A stretch of 64,000 nucleotides of DNA from Boswellia sacra (GCA_013180625.2 SNVD02010278.1:186001-250000), one strand, 5' to 3'. Numbered from the stretch's first letter, positions 1 to 12,876 are shown. Notes: generated from the sequence alone by a model not told the origin. Numbers and translations: made by a program.

Positions 1-367
1 GGTTGGGAACAAAAACATGTAAAAATTTTCATTATTGGAGCACAATTGTGACATTATTTAAAATATTTAAAAAAAAGAACTTAAGTATATATAGATTTTG
101 GGGGCTTAAATAACAACACTCTTTAAACTTATATTCAAATTTGGACTCTACAAAGTAATTGTGGAATTTCTTTTCAACCCACTTTTTACCTTGTCCAGCC
201 CGACGTTTTTTTGCTAATTTTTTCTGACAATTTTATCTTAAAATCAAATCATTAAAGAGGTAAAAAAAATTATAAATACAAAATTTTCTGATTTTCTCCA
301 AATTATACCTAAAACAATTTATAACAATAAATAATTTATTTTACCATTTAAAAATATATTTCTTATG
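1..367. other. AT-rich intergenic DNA
   Basis: I see no coding signal, RNA gene or terminal repeat here. It is plain AT-rich sequence up to the start of the Copia-type LTR. Confidence 0.5.
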
Positions 368-1256
368 TGTTGGTGTTAACGTAAACATGTGTCATGTACA
401 TGTTTAGTTTTTGGTTAACTTGTGATAAAAATAAGAAAAGTTTTTGATTCCTATTTTTACTGTTTCTAGATGAGTATTATAGGAAGTATTTGATTCATAA
501 TAAATACCTCTATAGATCAGGATAATATTTCTTGTATCCTAATCAAAATAGGAGGATATTTAATGTGTCCTAATTACTTTAGGAGTTTAACTATACTTCC
601 TATTTTAGTTTATCCTAATGTGATCTTGATTGAGATATTTATAGGATTTTAGAAAGATTTCGACCAAGTCCTCTCAATATATATCGAGTTATATCAAAGT
701 CGCGAGAGAGAGCTTTTGCGAATTTTGGAGATTTGTTGCATTCTTGAGAGAGTTGGTCACGACATTCCATGACTTCATAGAAGAAAGCTTCAATGCAAAA
801 GGAATGTCTTTATTACTTTGATTTATTGAGTCTTTGTTTCATGTATTAGAGTTAAAAATCGTACATGAGCTATTGATTAAGTCTGAGTGTGTTAGTAGAC
901 ACTTAGGATAACTTGAGAGTTGAGTGTTTATGTAATTCTGTGTCAAACATCGGGTGTTATGTATAACTTAACAATGTTCTGTTAAGTTATCTGTGACAGA
1001 GAGTGAGCAGTGTCACTAGTATTTAGGATCTTTGCAAAGATTTTATTTATCAAAGATTAGGTCTATGTGTGAAAGTGAGTCAGTACTGTAAAAGGTCTTA
1101 AAGATTGTAAAGACAAGAACATAGTGAATTGCAACTCTATAGCTGTCCGTGGATGTAGGTTTTTATTACTGAACCACGTAAAAATTCTTCTGTACCGATT
1201 TATATTACAGTTTAATGTGTTGTTATTTATAATTGCATACCTCTAGAACTCTCATT
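368..1256 (+). mobile_element. Solo Copia-type LTR
   Basis: The block begins TGTTGGTG and matches, in reverse complement, the block at about 38334-39199. That second copy sits next to a polypurine tract (GGGGAGAT on its own strand), which identifies both as Copia LTRs. Shared stretches include TAGGATAACTTGAGAGTTGAG and the AACCACGTAAA segment near the 3' side. No primer binding site or internal region follows the LTR, so it looks like a solo or truncated copy. The right boundary is approximate, because similarity fades near CTCTAGAACTCTCA and I found no clean target duplication. Confidence 0.65.
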
Positions 1257-2011
1257 GGTTAAATTGTAATTTTCATAGATTTTTTTTTAAATAGTTCAAT
1301 GAAAGAAAATTATAGAACGGGAAAAATTTTATTAAATTTATGAATCCATTAACTTAATAAGTAATAGATAACATAATATTAATCTATGTAATACCATTAA
1401 AATAAGAATTTCAACCGGCTGCCCATCTCATCTTCATCTTTATCAAAAAAAGAAAAGACTTCATATGATTTGCTCTGTTATAGAAACTAATTAAATCAAT
1501 AACGAAGGCTTTTATATATTTGATACCAATAGTAGATAAGCTCCGCAAAATCGATTAACCACCCTCCTTCAAAATCAGGTTCATCATCAAACAGTTCTCT
1601 CAAAACAACTAGCAACCATCTTCCATATCTATAAGGCTAAGAGGGAATTTTTTTTTTCCTTTTTGATTAAGGTTGGTCAGCAATTACATGTGATCTAGAG
1701 ATATTATGATATTTCCTTAATTAAATTGGAAAAAAAAGAGCTTGGTAATTCCACTAATTCAATAATTAATCACACATAAAATTTTATCCTTATTTAAATT
1801 TGAAATAGAACCTTCGTTCGGATCCCAAAATTTATCCCTAAATCATATACTAAATGAGTTCACATAAATTCAAAACTACCACATATCATTTATCATATCA
1901 TCAACTCATCTACTTATCAATTATTAATTAAACAATAATACTACGCTTACAAAGTTGATTTACAAAGTTTGTTTACAATGTTTTATGTGACATTGAGTAG
2001 ATGGATGGATG
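1257..2011. other. AT-rich spacer with possible MITE arm
   Basis: No gene is visible. The last part, about 1938-2000, may be the left arm of a small MITE. It is an imperfect inverted match (about 15 of 19 bases at the tip) to about 3596-3615, on the far side of the MULE. If so, the MULE landed inside an older MITE. Confidence 0.35.
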
Positions 2012-2021
2012 AATATAAAAA

Positions 2022-3517
2022 GGGATAACATCATGCACCACCCCTAAGGTTTTGCGTAATATCACCTAGAAATGAAGTTTTGCATTTGTGTCATTCTAAT
2101 ATTAAGTTTGTGTATTGTATCATCCGGATCCAAAAGTTTGCATATTTATATTATCTAGGTCCTTCCATTAACCTTTTTTATAAATGAAAAAGGGCATTTT
2201 TGTCAAAACATAGTTCATAACAACATATGGCCGTCACTCCTCCTTCTCTCTCTCAACTCCTCTCCATGAATATGAAATCCATGTGCCAAATACATGTACG
2301 CAGAACACACAATTGTAAAACTCAGCGTAAGCTCACAAGACCAACCACCGAACACCTAGCCAGCCACCAATTCAAACACCACCACTACCTAGCCAACCGC
2401 ATTGAATATATCACAAAACCTTCACTCCTCCACAAGCAAATCAAACAATTTGAAAATTTTTCTGTAATTGAATCAAGATTAAAAAAATCTAAAATCTTTT
2501 AAATTAACAAAACAAGAATAAATTTCAAAAAAAGTGACTGAATGCTTCTCCTTCTTGAAGTCTTGCTTGATTTGGCTATAAGAGATAGAGAGAAGTGGGT
2601 ACTAGAGGAGAGAAGTAGGAACAGAGGGAGATGGCGAGGGAGAGGTAGGACTAAAAGTGGACATGGCAGGAGATAGGGACGGAGAGGGAGAGAAGGGAGA
2701 AAATGAGGTAGCAGAGACGGTGGATTTGAGGGAGGAAGGGAGGAGAGCGAGAGAGAGACATGGAGGGAGTTGAGAGTGGGAGGGAGGGTTGTTGTGTGAG
2801 GCATGACGTGGTTATGGCTGTACAGGAGGGAGGGCAACTGCAGGGCGATGACGACGATTGTGGTTATGGGAGAGGAGTGGCTGAGAGATGGGAGAAGACT
2901 GAAGAGAGACGGGGAGAGAGAGAAGAAAAAGAGAATTTATTTTTTTATGTATCTGTCATTTAATAACTTAATGTAGATAGAGTTTATCAATTGAACCTGG
3001 ATGCTACAAATTTGCAAATTTAAGGATTAGAATGATACAAATACGAACTTGGTTTCTAGGTGATATTCCTTAAAGGGAGGGGTAGGATTAAAAGTGGACA
3101 TAGTGGGAGATGGGGAGGGACAAGATGAGGTGGCAAAGGCAGTGGATTTGAAGGAGGAAAGGGTAGAGCAAGAGGGAGATGCAGAGGGAACTGAGAGTGG
3201 GAGGGAGGGCGGTTGTGTCAGGCATGACGGTGGTTGTGGCTGTGCGGGAGAGAAGGTAGCTGCAGGGCGACGACGGTGATTGTGGTGGTGGGAGAGGAGA
3301 GGTTGAGAGATGAGACAAGACTGAAGAGAGACGGGGAGAGAGAGAAGGAAAAAAGAATTTATTCGAATTTTCTATATTTTATAATGGTAAATCAATCATT
3401 TCATAAATCAATTAGACCTAGATGATATAAATTTGCAATCTTAAGGATTAGAATGATACAAACACGAAAGTTGGCTTCTGGGTGATATTCCCCAGGGGTG
3501 GTGTGAGATATAACCTC
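2022..3517. mobile_element. Non-autonomous Mutator-like element (MULE)
   Basis: The ends are long imperfect inverted repeats of over 100 bp. The left starts GGGATAACATC...CACCACCCCT and the right, read inverted, starts GAGGTTATATC...CACCACCCCT. A perfect 10-bp direct repeat, AATATAAAAA, flanks them at 2012-2021 and 3518-3527. Long TIRs with a 9-10 bp duplication are the MULE hallmark. No transposase is present. The interior is purine-rich (GGA/GAG) and contains a tandem duplication: about 2643-3078 and about 3079-3517 are two copies of one unit of roughly 437 bp, each ending in a copy of the right TIR. Open frames in it are low-complexity and overlap on both strands, so I do not call them genes. 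Confidence 0.85.
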
Positions 3518-3527
3518 AATATAAAAA

Positions 3528-4868
3528 AGTTAATATAATAAATGATGATGGATCATGTGGCATTGAATGGGTGTGCCACATCAACTTTGTCTGTAAACTT
3601 TATAAGTATAGCATAATCCTTTATTAAATATTTGGAATACAAAATTTGAGATAAATTTTGCGAAGAGTATCACTATTATTTGGCATCAGGCTTGTTGAGA
3701 TAAAAATTTAGGGCTAAATAGAATCACCCTTATTAAATACATATTGTTTTTTCGGGTACAATTTAGGATGAGTACTATTAGTGGCAGAAGTAGGATTAAA
3801 TTTTTGCGAGGGTCGTTTTTTATTATTAAAGTATCATTTAGTAAAATAATAAAAGTAATATTATTAATATTAACAACATATAAAACATATAATAATTGTA
3901 TTAAAATTGTATCATAGTCATGTATTATGTAAGAATTTGATCTTTATTTCATATTTCCCATAATTGATTTTATACTAAATTTTTTTCCAATACCTCTTTA
4001 ACAAATACAACTAAAGTGTTGGTGGGAAATTCATCTTTTATTTTATTGTGAAACCTAGTCTTGACAATATGCACAATCAGAAATACAATTATGGTAGAAA
4101 TTAAAAGAGTGACAATATTTATTACTATCCTATTTATTTAATATACAAAACAGTAATTATTCCTTTAGCAAAAACTTATTAATAAAAAATGTTATTTAAT
4201 TAGGAAGTATTATTTTCCTATCTAAAAATATTTAGTTAATTAAATATAAAAAAAATTGTGGACACATCAATTCAAAATATTTATCATATCCTTATATAAA
4301 TTTAGTTACATAAAAGATTTGGGGAGGCCTAAGTAGCAAAACCTAATATATACTATTCATATAATAAAAATATTTAAAAAGGGATTTAATAATATTTATT
4401 AAGTTCGATGGGGCTTGGGTTGTGTTAGGTCTAAGGGATGGTCCACCCTTGAGTACTATTGTTGTTATCCAAAATATATTTAAAAAAAGCTAAGAAAGAG
4501 ATTTTAAGGGTTTGAATAACATTAGTCTTATTGTTTTCCTAGAAAGTTCATGAATCAAATTGCAATTTGTGGGTCACTAGAACGTTGCAATTCTTCTTCC
4601 CATAACTAAAATATATGCTAACATTTATCTTCATGAAATTGTTTAATTAAAAGAAGAGCAATGTGGCATCTAGAACCAATTTTTATAACTAACTCCTTAC
4701 AATCTGATTTGACAAAATGTCACTAGAGTAGTAAAAAATAAAAAAAGGGAAATTACAATATTACATGACATGGTAATTATCTCTCTAGGAAGATTTTGTC
4801 AAATCAGGTAGTAGATAGTTTGTTGTAGATTTAGGTTTCATAAAAGAAATAGACTGTGTTCAAAACAA
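3528..4868. other. AT-rich intergenic DNA
   Basis: There is no convincing coding signal, no terminal repeats that I could pair, and many stops in all frames. Positions 3550-3620 may be the right arm of the small MITE that the MULE split. Confidence 0.45.
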
Positions 4869-4871
4869 TTA

Positions 4872-6250
4872 GGGGTCATTTTGGGTATGGGGGTTGGGAA
4901 AGTTGGGAATGGGAATCTGAATGCATTCAAACATTTGGTATGCTTATTGCTACTTTTAACTTTGGCATCTCACTTTACCGTAGGCTTCACATTATTGTCT
5001 CTTAGGAGTAATATCAAATCTATTTAGAACTTGAGTTTCAAATTCCAAGGAATCCTAATCCATCCTTCTTCCACCCCCACCACACCGCGTTGTTGCCAGC
5101 AACCCACCCTCCTCCCCCCCTCCCCCCAACTCTCTTCGCATCTCTCATCTCTCAATCTCTACCCGTCTCTCTTCTCCCTTCTTTGATCCTTTGATTTGAT
5201 GGTTTTTGTCGTTGCAATGCTTGCGGTGGAAGGCAGTGGCGATTTGAGGTGCATTCAAGCGTTTGGTACGCTTATCGCTACTGTTAACTCTGGCATCTCA
5301 CTTTACCGTGGGCTTCACATTACTGTCTCTTTGGGGTAATATCAAACCTATTCAGAACTTGAGTTTCAAATTCCAAGGAATCCTAATCCATCCCTCTACC
5401 CCCACCACACCCCTTCCCATCTCTCTTCAATCATCTCTTATCTCTCAATCTCTAGCCGTCTCTCTTCTCCCTTCTTTGATGCTTTGATTTGATGGATTTT
5501 GTCGTGGAAATGCTTGTGATGGAAGATAGTGGTGATCTGAAGTGGTGGTGTGCATAGCTTTTGGCTTCTTAGCAGCGTCGCTTGTGGTGGAAGGTTGTCA
5601 CAATGCGCATGGCCTGGATGGCACTGGCTTTGAACTCTGGTTTGGAATTTCTGGGTTGTGGTGTCTATGAATGGTGGCTGCCGTGGGTGGTGTGTGCAAT
5701 GGTGGTGGTACAATTGTATTTTTAATTTTTGGATTTGAAATTCTGGGCTTCTATCTTCTAGGTTTGGAAATTTTAATTCATTGTATTTCCTAGTTTTGGT
5801 GGCTGTGAGTGGTGCGTGTGGTGTGTGCTATAGGTTTGGCGAAAATAAAGGGAGAAGAAGAAGAGAGGAAAAAAAGAGGAAAAAAATGAAAGTTTGACTA
5901 GAACATGTTTCTTAGGCAGGAAAATGAGGAAAAAATTATTTTTCTTTTTATACTATATAACATTTATAACAATAAATATAATTATTAACATATTAAATAA
6001 AATTAACATAGTTATTTATTGGAAAATTTTTAATTATAAAATTTATTAACATATTAAATAAAATTTACACATTTCATTCATGTGTGTAACCAAATATAGT
6101 AATTTGATTCATACAAGAATTAAAGACAAGATTTTTATGGGCAATCGAACACAATAATACTAGTTTCCCACACATTGGATTCCCATAATCATTTTCTCAG
6201 TAATCTGAATCCCATGCCTATGAAAGTAAACCCCTATACCAAATGACCTC
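4872..6250. mobile_element. PIF/Harbinger-like non-autonomous element
   Basis: The TIRs are GGGGTCATTTTGGGTATGG on the left and, read inverted, GAGGTCATTTGGTATAGG on the right. A TTA trinucleotide flanks both sides (4869-4871 and 6251-6253). This fits the PIF/Harbinger signature of a 3-bp TWA duplication. No transposase is visible. The left half carries a tandem duplication: about 4918-5210 and about 5248-5515 share long near-identical stretches such as GGAATCCTAATCCATCC. The right half has (G)TGGTGG-rich and then AT-rich filler. The small open frames at 5263-5487 and 5438-5713 lie in this repeated filler and look non-coding. Confidence 0.75.
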
Positions 6251-6462
6251 TTAGGATTTAAAATAATATATTTTAATAGGTGTCCAAATTAATAATTTTT
6301 TATATATTATTTTGTTTACAGATGCAAATTATTTTAGTAAATTATTCAATAGATATTCTGATTACCGAATTCATTATAAAAAATATGAGTGTTTAACAAT
6401 TCCACTAGGCAATTTGGTTCAGTTTCCTAGTTAAGTTGGATTAATTGATTCTTAATTTTTTT

Positions 6463-7130
6463 TGTTGCGAAGAAGAGCAGCGCACACACTCAGAAGTAGC
6501 TTATTGCAGAATTAATCTAGGAGGTTAAGCACACATCCAAGCAAAGTAAAAACAAAGTAACACAAGAACACAATGATTTATACTGGTTTAGATCACAATA
6601 TGTGATTCTACGTTCAGTTGCTAGTGATGATCAATCCACTATAGTGAAAAACAAAGAGATACAAGAGTGTTTACTAGGAACAACTAGAAGAAATTTAGCC
6701 TCTCACACTCCAAGAAGGCTTCCAATCTCTCTAAACCCTAACCCTCTTTCTTTTCTCTCGTTTCCAGCTCTCTTCTAAACTCATTTACAGTGAAAAACAC
6801 GTCCCTTATTTATAGTCCAAGGCTTATAGGCTAATTTCTTGTGTAACAAGTAATCTTGTTTTGACCAGCAAACAGACTCGTGCTCTTGCGCCAAAGTACC
6901 CGTCCTCCTACACCAATTCTCTGTCCAGATGCATCTGCAAACCCATAATCTGTGCTCCTACGCCAATCCAAGCTCCTGCTCAATGAGTGTCACGAGGGTG
7001 AGCCAACCTTCTGTCTCTGCATGTTTGTCGTTGCATTTAAAGCACACTTGGCGCTCTGATGTCACTTCAGCTGTGCACTTGCGCGACTTCTCTCTACTTG
7101 CACTATACAAATTGAGCCACAAACTTCACA
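6463..7130 (-). mobile_element. Solo LTR, minus orientation
   Basis: The unit reads TGTTGCGAAG...AACTTCACA and is flanked by TTTTT on both sides (6458-6462 and 7131-7135). Read on the minus strand it is TGTGAAG...CGCAACA. The minus orientation comes from its inner sequence: the reverse complement contains TATAAATAAGGGACG and AAACCAGTATAAATCATTG, as in Copia LTRs downstream of a TATA box. No internal region adjoins it. The poly-T duplication is weak evidence by itself. Confidence 0.6.
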
Positions 7131-7135
7131 TTTTT

Positions 7136-8394
7136 AATTCTTTTACATGAATTGTATGATATTTCATCCATTCTAATGATTATAAGAGAGGAATTAACAG
7201 ATTTATTTTTTTACATACGCTAACTCAAAAACTTCACGACCATTGGATGTATTAAAATGGATGGCTATTAATAAAATCAAAATATTAGGTTCAAAATATT
7301 CGAACCCATAAAATATATATGCAATTTAATAAGCCTTATCTTATCCTACATTCTAATTATTTTTATATGGATTTTAAAAGAGTATATAATACAATAGATC
7401 CCTAGTTTTAATCCTAAATTTAGCATCCTAAGGCTTTCAATTTGTCAAGAAAATTTTTGTACAACTTAGCGTAGTCATGTTTCAATTATAATTAAGTTCC
7501 TAAATGTAGCTACTTTTTGTCTTCTCAATTAGAACTGCTTTATTTCAAATTAATCAGGTGAGTGGTCATTAGTCAGATTTACTAAGACGAGAACTTCGAC
7601 AATATATATATGTGTGTCTGTCCATTTGGTCATTAAAAGGTCTTTTTTATTAGTTTAATATTTGATTGAAAGAATTCTCTAGCGACTCTATTTGCTTGAC
7701 CTATATACATGCAAGTATTAAAGTAATGTAGAAGTGACGTGGTTTCCATAATTAAATGCCAAATAAGTTACAATGCTAAACATTTGATATGATATATTAG
7801 GAAGTATACCAATATTCTTTTAAAATAATAAATAATAACAAAAATTTGATTTTTTTAACCAATTTCTGAGGTTAAAAAACTTTCTAATCAAAGCAATTTC
7901 TTCAAAACATTTTTCAGTGGATTTTTTTCTCTTTCGTTGGAACTTTGCAACTTTGCCACAATGTTTTGGCAATTTAAATATGATTACAATAATTCTACTT
8001 AGTTGCTCATGACTGAAAATTTGAGAGGTGATTCAAATGGTCAGCAATTCCTCTTACTCACCAAATTTTATCTCAACTTTAATGATATGTTGATACATGG
8101 ATATATTAATGAATGATTGAAAAAAGTACATATTCTCTTTCTTCAATAATATATTTTCTTTAAAGACCACAAATATTTGTAAATAATTTGTAAAAAGATG
8201 AGGTAGATGAGATGAAGAGATTTTTGTCTTCAATGATCGGGTACTGCATATCGTCGAAGCGGAATAGATACTATTATACCTCGATATTAACAGAATAGTG
8301 TTATGTGAATCTGCCTTGTTGATCATTACATTGACGATAATGATTAGTGCAAGAGAAGTTAAAAGACAAGAATATATGTGCAACAGACTCGTAC
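7136..8394. other. AT-rich spacer
   Basis: I see no recognisable gene. A 109-codon open frame on the minus strand (8054-8383) is AT-driven, with an Ile/Leu/Ser-rich composition and no motif, and I do not accept it as coding. Confidence 0.45.
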
Positions 8395-9640
8395 AACCTA
8401 ATTGAAAGTGGTAACTTCAAGATAATTGCGACTGCTGGAGACACTCATCTTGGGTGTGAGGACTTTGATAATTGAATTGTGAATCACTTTGTTCAGGAGT
8501 TTAAGAAAAAGAAAAGGAAAGATATCTCCAACGACCCTAAAGCTCTGCAGAGATTGAGGATTGCATGTGAAAAGCGAAGAGAACTTTCATTCACGAGTCA
8601 AACTGCAATTGACATCGATTTATTTTATGAGATTGTTGATTTCCATTCAATAATTATTCTTTCCAGATTTGAGGAGCTCAACAGATTATTGTTCGAAAGT
8701 GTATTGAGACGGCTGAAAAGTGTTTTGAGTGATGGTAACATAGACAAGAGCAGCATCTAAGATGTCGTCCTTGTTGGCGGTTCAACTAGGATTCCCAAAC
8801 TTCAGCAGCTATTGCAAGAGTTCTTCGATGGAATGAAGCTTTGCAAGAACATTAACCCAGATGAGGCAGTTGCCTACGCTGCTGCAATACAGGCTGCTCT
8901 CCTGAGTGGTAAGGGCAATGAGAAGGTGAGGGATCTGGTTCTCTTGGACGTCACCCCTCCTGTGGAGTTGAAACCAATAATAAATATGTATGACTGTTGT
9001 AATCCCCAGGAGCAGGACAATTCCTACCACTAAAGAAAAAGTGTTGGTTGCAATCAATGACAACCAAACGAGAATGGATATCGGCGTTTTCAAGGGTGAA
9101 AGACGATCAACTTTGGCAAACAACTTTTTGGCAAATTTGTGTCCTATGGCATTCCTCCAGCTCCAAGGGGCCGGTGTTTCCAATGTCACTATAACTTTTG
9201 ATATTGATGCTGATGGAATCTTGAATGTCTCAACTGACAACAAGATCACCGGCAAGAAGTGAACGAATAGAATCACCAATTTCAAGGAGAGGTTCTCAAA
9301 GGACGAAATTGAGAGGATGCTGAGAAGTACAAGGTTAAAGATGAGGAGCGCAGAAAGAGGGTTAAGGGCAAGATTTCCTTCGAGTAATATCAAGGACGAA
9401 CCTGTCGGTTCTAGCCTTCTGGGATCTGGCCAGCCCAACAATGTCAGATTTTTTGGTGCCGTCGACTGTGCTATTCAGTGGCTTGCTGCAACCAGCTTTT
9501 CAAGGCAGACATTTACGAGGACAAAATGGAAGAGTCTGAGAAAATCTGATATCCCATTACTGTAAATTTCCGTCAAGTCGATGTCAGCTAATGGAAAAGG
9601 CTACTGCATTCGCCCGAAATTTACGGATGATCAAACTATT
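8395..9640 (+). pseudogene. HSP70 chaperone pseudogene 1 (C-terminal two thirds)
   Basis: The translation follows cytosolic HSP70/HSC70 from the nucleotide-binding domain (IESGNFKIIATAGDTHLG, then [22 protein letters not shown]) through [20 protein letters not shown] and [21 protein letters not shown]. It continues into the substrate-binding domain (NNFLANLCPMAF, ITFDIDADGILNVS) and the C-terminal AIQWL...DIYEDKM region. It is broken by a stop after GGEDFDN-like sequence, a stop at 8758-8760, a frameshift after LLDVTP near 8960, and stops near 9262 and 9550. The N-terminal lobe is absent. The coding part runs without introns, but plant HSP70 genes have at most an early intron, so this does not separate a processed copy from a truncated gene. 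Two more HSP70 pseudogenes lie at 40-49 kb. Confidence 0.9.
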
Positions 9641-10540
9641 TGTTGGAAGCTCATACAGTTATTTATTTTAGGAATGTTATTAGGAGTTTTATCACGATCA
9701 ATTAGTTATTATGAATAACTTGCTATGATACATTTTATTTGAATTTCGAATATTTTGATTTTTAGTTATCTTATGTTTATGTAGTTGTATTTAAGTACAA
9801 CAATAAAGAAAGAATAAGTGAAATTTGAAAACTGTTCCTAACTTGCGTGCTTTGTTTGAAAATTAACTAAAAAGAAAACAAATTCAAAAATAGAGTTATT
9901 TAGATTGATATTAGTAAAAACAAATAATCCCCAACAACGACACCAAAAACTTGTTATGCAAAATTCGCAAGTGCATATAATCGCAACACATAATAAAGTA
10001 GTAAGTAAAGTATCGTTCCCACGAGGACTGCGTTACTACTACCAAAAGACCATATCTAACTCTAATTTAATTTGAACAATGGAAATTAAATGGCAATTCA
10101 AATCAACTAAATAAACTCAATAATTGAACTAAATTTAGCAAATAAATAAAAGTAAATAGCAGTAAATAAATTGATAAAAATCCAATGAACAAATATCTAG
10201 GGTATTAGACTTCACCTAAGTTATCTTCGCTAATCTTTCAATTCAATAAAATCAGTGTTTATTCACCTCTTGCCAACCAATTTCACTAATGTATTTGTTA
10301 TTCTTTCTCAAGCAACCACAATGTATATTTATAGGGATCAGAGAATCACATTTCTGTCTTATCTATCTGCCTATAAATACTCATTAAGCACAATAAATTA
10401 CACACGGTCACAATAATATCTCTATCTCATGTTAAGTTATGACTAATTAATCAAGTACTAATATAAATCAACTTCTCAGTCTAATTTATACCTCAAATCA
10501 TGTAAAAGTAACCCAGGCTTCCACAAGCATTAAGCATATA

Positions 10541-10733
10541 GGGCTTGTTTGGTGGCCCGGATAGCATAGCATAAGAGTTAGAGATTGCATTAGTCTTTAA
10601 GAAACCTGAGTTTGGTGCACATGTAACAAGGAATGGGACTGCCTAAAAATTGTACAAACAACGATAAATTTAATGAGAAGTTATACATCAGCAGACCTTG
10701 GGTTTACTCAAGATAAGCCAATAAAGACCAAAT

Positions 10734-10767
<34 letters not shown>

Positions 10768-11305
10768 CAGACAAAAGGCAATATAATATAATTAATAACA
10801 TCATTAATTTTATATAAATATAATTAGATAAGAAAATTTTAATTAAATAATAAAATACATAACTAATTAAGTATAATTTATAAATTAATAATTTTAAAAT
10901 ATAAAAGAATTTTAATTAAATATTCTTTTTATTTACTATATTTGTATTAATATTATTTATATTGAAAAAAATTTAATTATTTTATTAATTTAAATAATTA
11001 ATTTTCTATTTATGCACATATATATATTTAGCTAAATATTCTTTATCTTTTTTATAAATAAAAAATTTAAATTTATTAAAATTAAATAATTTAAAATACT
11101 TATATTGTTTAATTAATTCTTGAAGTAATTTAAATTAATATACAAATATTATTTAAATTAGTTATTTTATTTAAAATTTTGTACAATCTAATACTATACG
11201 AAACACAGTATGGTATTATATCTTATCCAAACCTATCCTATTTCATCCTACCTTATCCATTCTAATATAACTAATACAATTCAATATGTTACATCAAACG
11301 CACCC
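10541..11305. mobile_element. TIR MITE inserted in the LTR
   Basis: The inverted ends are GGGCTTGTTTGGTG on the left and, inverted from the right, GGGTGCGTTTGATG. The trinucleotide ATA flanks both sides (10538-10540 and 11306-11308). The interior is almost pure A/T with no coding content. The superfamily is uncertain: the ends resemble PIF/Harbinger or hAT MITEs of plants, and the 3-bp flank favours the first. Confidence 0.65.
10735..10764. repeat. (CT)n microsatellite
   Basis: An uninterrupted CT dinucleotide run of about 15 units lies inside the MITE. Confidence 0.95.
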
Positions 11306-12050
11306 ATAATTAATTCACTCAACAAAGAGCGAATAAGCATCAATATATTGAAGTAAAAATAATTGGAGTATCAAAGTTGGCTACATCCTAACCCTAAAAA
11401 AGAAAACTAGTCCATGATGAGTATAAACAAAACACAAATCGTAGTCATAGACATAAAAATAAGGAGAAAAGAAAGAAAAACTAGAAGTTGATGAAGACAT
11501 CTTGCTCCTAGTCGTCCTTCTAGGCCCCTTTGGCCCTTTGGAACTCCCAAACACTATGAAGTCTAATTTATAGGTGTAGGTTTTTAGGACTCCAAAATAG
11601 GAGAAAATCATGATTTCAAGTTGTCGTTGCACAGCAGTGTAGCCTTATTTGCATAGGAGCGCAAGACTCTGACTTGCGTTCTCTGTTTCAGCTCTTTAGA
11701 ATTTCTACTTTGCGCTACTTTTACTCTTTTCACCATAACTTTTAGTACACAACTCGGATATATGAACCTTAAAATTCTACAAAAACAAGACATCTAAAGC
11801 TTTCCAATGGTATATGACACATAATCTTTCTTTGTAGATCAATACAGTTAATTATGAGAAGTTTGTTGTCTAACAGAGGTGAAATTTGAATGTTTTTGCT
11901 TCGAATTTGCTCTAATTGCTTTCATTTGCTTTCTACAACCAAATAAACTGAAAACAAAACGAAATAAGCATAAAAAGAACACATCTAACTTGAAAACAAA
12001 CTAATTAACTAAGAAAGAGGTATTAAAAGTGTATAATTCTTGAGTTATCA

Positions 12051-12511
12051 ATCCTTTCAAGGATATTTCATTTAATAAAAATGATTAGATGTGTAGAGCA
12101 TTTTATGGGTGAAAGTAGCCCTACCCTAACAATAATAAATTTGATTTTCCCATCAATTACTAAAAAAATATATCCAATAAAACCATTCAGCTAAATTAGA
12201 TAAGTTTTACAAAATACTTCAACCACCCTTGTACCTTATATTTCTCTTCTTTACACTTATCAAAACATATATTTACAACAAAAATTAGAAGAAATTTATT
12301 TAGAAATTTTTAAAATAGTTTTAATCAACAAAGTCAAAACTCATGAACATATATGCAAAACTTGAGGAGAGATGTAAATGTTTTAAAAAAATTGGTTAAA
12401 AAATATTGAATTTCTTAAAAAATTGGTTAAAGAATATTGGAGAAAATAGAGGCTTGTTTCAGTTAGAGAAAACCTTGAAATTATACTATGTATTTTTAGA
12501 CTATTTCAAAT
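12051..12511. other. AT-rich spacer
   Basis: I see nothing coding here. Two nearby copies of AAATTGGTTAAA(A/G)AATATTG at about 12388 and 12420 form a small direct repeat. Confidence 0.4.
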
Positions 12512-12516
12512 GAAAC

Positions 12517-12874
12517 TGATGAACGACATATTATATTATAATTACGAATAAAACTATGCTTTCCTAATTAATAGTTTTCTATATTACTTATTATTTATTT
12601 TTGGCATTTTCTAGTTAAGCTAGGATTGCAATTCTATTTTCTAGTGGTAATTTATTTCCTAGTAGAATCATATTTTAAGGTGTTATAAATAGGAGCATTT
12701 AACTATGTTATTTTTAGCCTTTGTTGTAATTGATTTTTTATCTTTTAGTAAAAAGATTCTTTTTCTCACTTAATTTCACTCTATTTCTCTCTAAATTTCT
12801 TCTATTATTTCTCCTCCTTCCTCTGTCTATATCTTCCTCCTTTTGTTTTAATTTGAGAATCTTGTTTCTCATCA
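12517..12874 (+). repeat. 5' LTR of the gag-protease element
   Basis: It is directly repeated at 28501-28920. Shared blocks include TTATAATTACGAATAAAA, CCTAATTAATAGTTT and TTTAGTAAAAAGATT. It starts with TG. A TATAAAT box lies at 12684-12690, inside the shared TTATAAATAGGAGC block, and is the likely LTR promoter. Confidence 0.88.
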
Positions 12875-12876
12875 AC

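Larger units (their letters stand above)
9926..12050 (-). mobile_element. LTR of a Ty3-type element with Asp-type primer site
   Basis: The minus strand reads an LTR from 12050 (TGATAACTCAAGAATT...) down to 9952 (...TTTTGCATAACA). A primer binding site follows at 9928-9945, a mutated form of the tRNA-Asp complement TGGCGCCGTTGCCGGGGA. This order marks a 5' LTR on the minus strand. Its internal region should lie below 9928, but only about 260 bp of undistinguished sequence separates it from the HSP70 pseudogene, so the element is truncated. Net LTR length is about 1.33 kb once the inserted MITE (10541-11305) is removed. The two small minus-strand frames at 11381-11793 lie inside the LTR and are probably not genes. 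Confidence 0.7.

Noticed and set aside
2499..3318. Overlapping open frames rich in Leu/Pro/Ser or Gly/Glu/Arg
   Set aside because: Both strands are open because the MULE interior is purine-rich and repeated; no protein signature.
8054..8383. 109-codon open frame on the minus strand
   Set aside because: It has no motif, an AT-driven Ile/Leu/Ser composition and no splice or start context; it overlaps the edge of HSP70 pseudogene 1.
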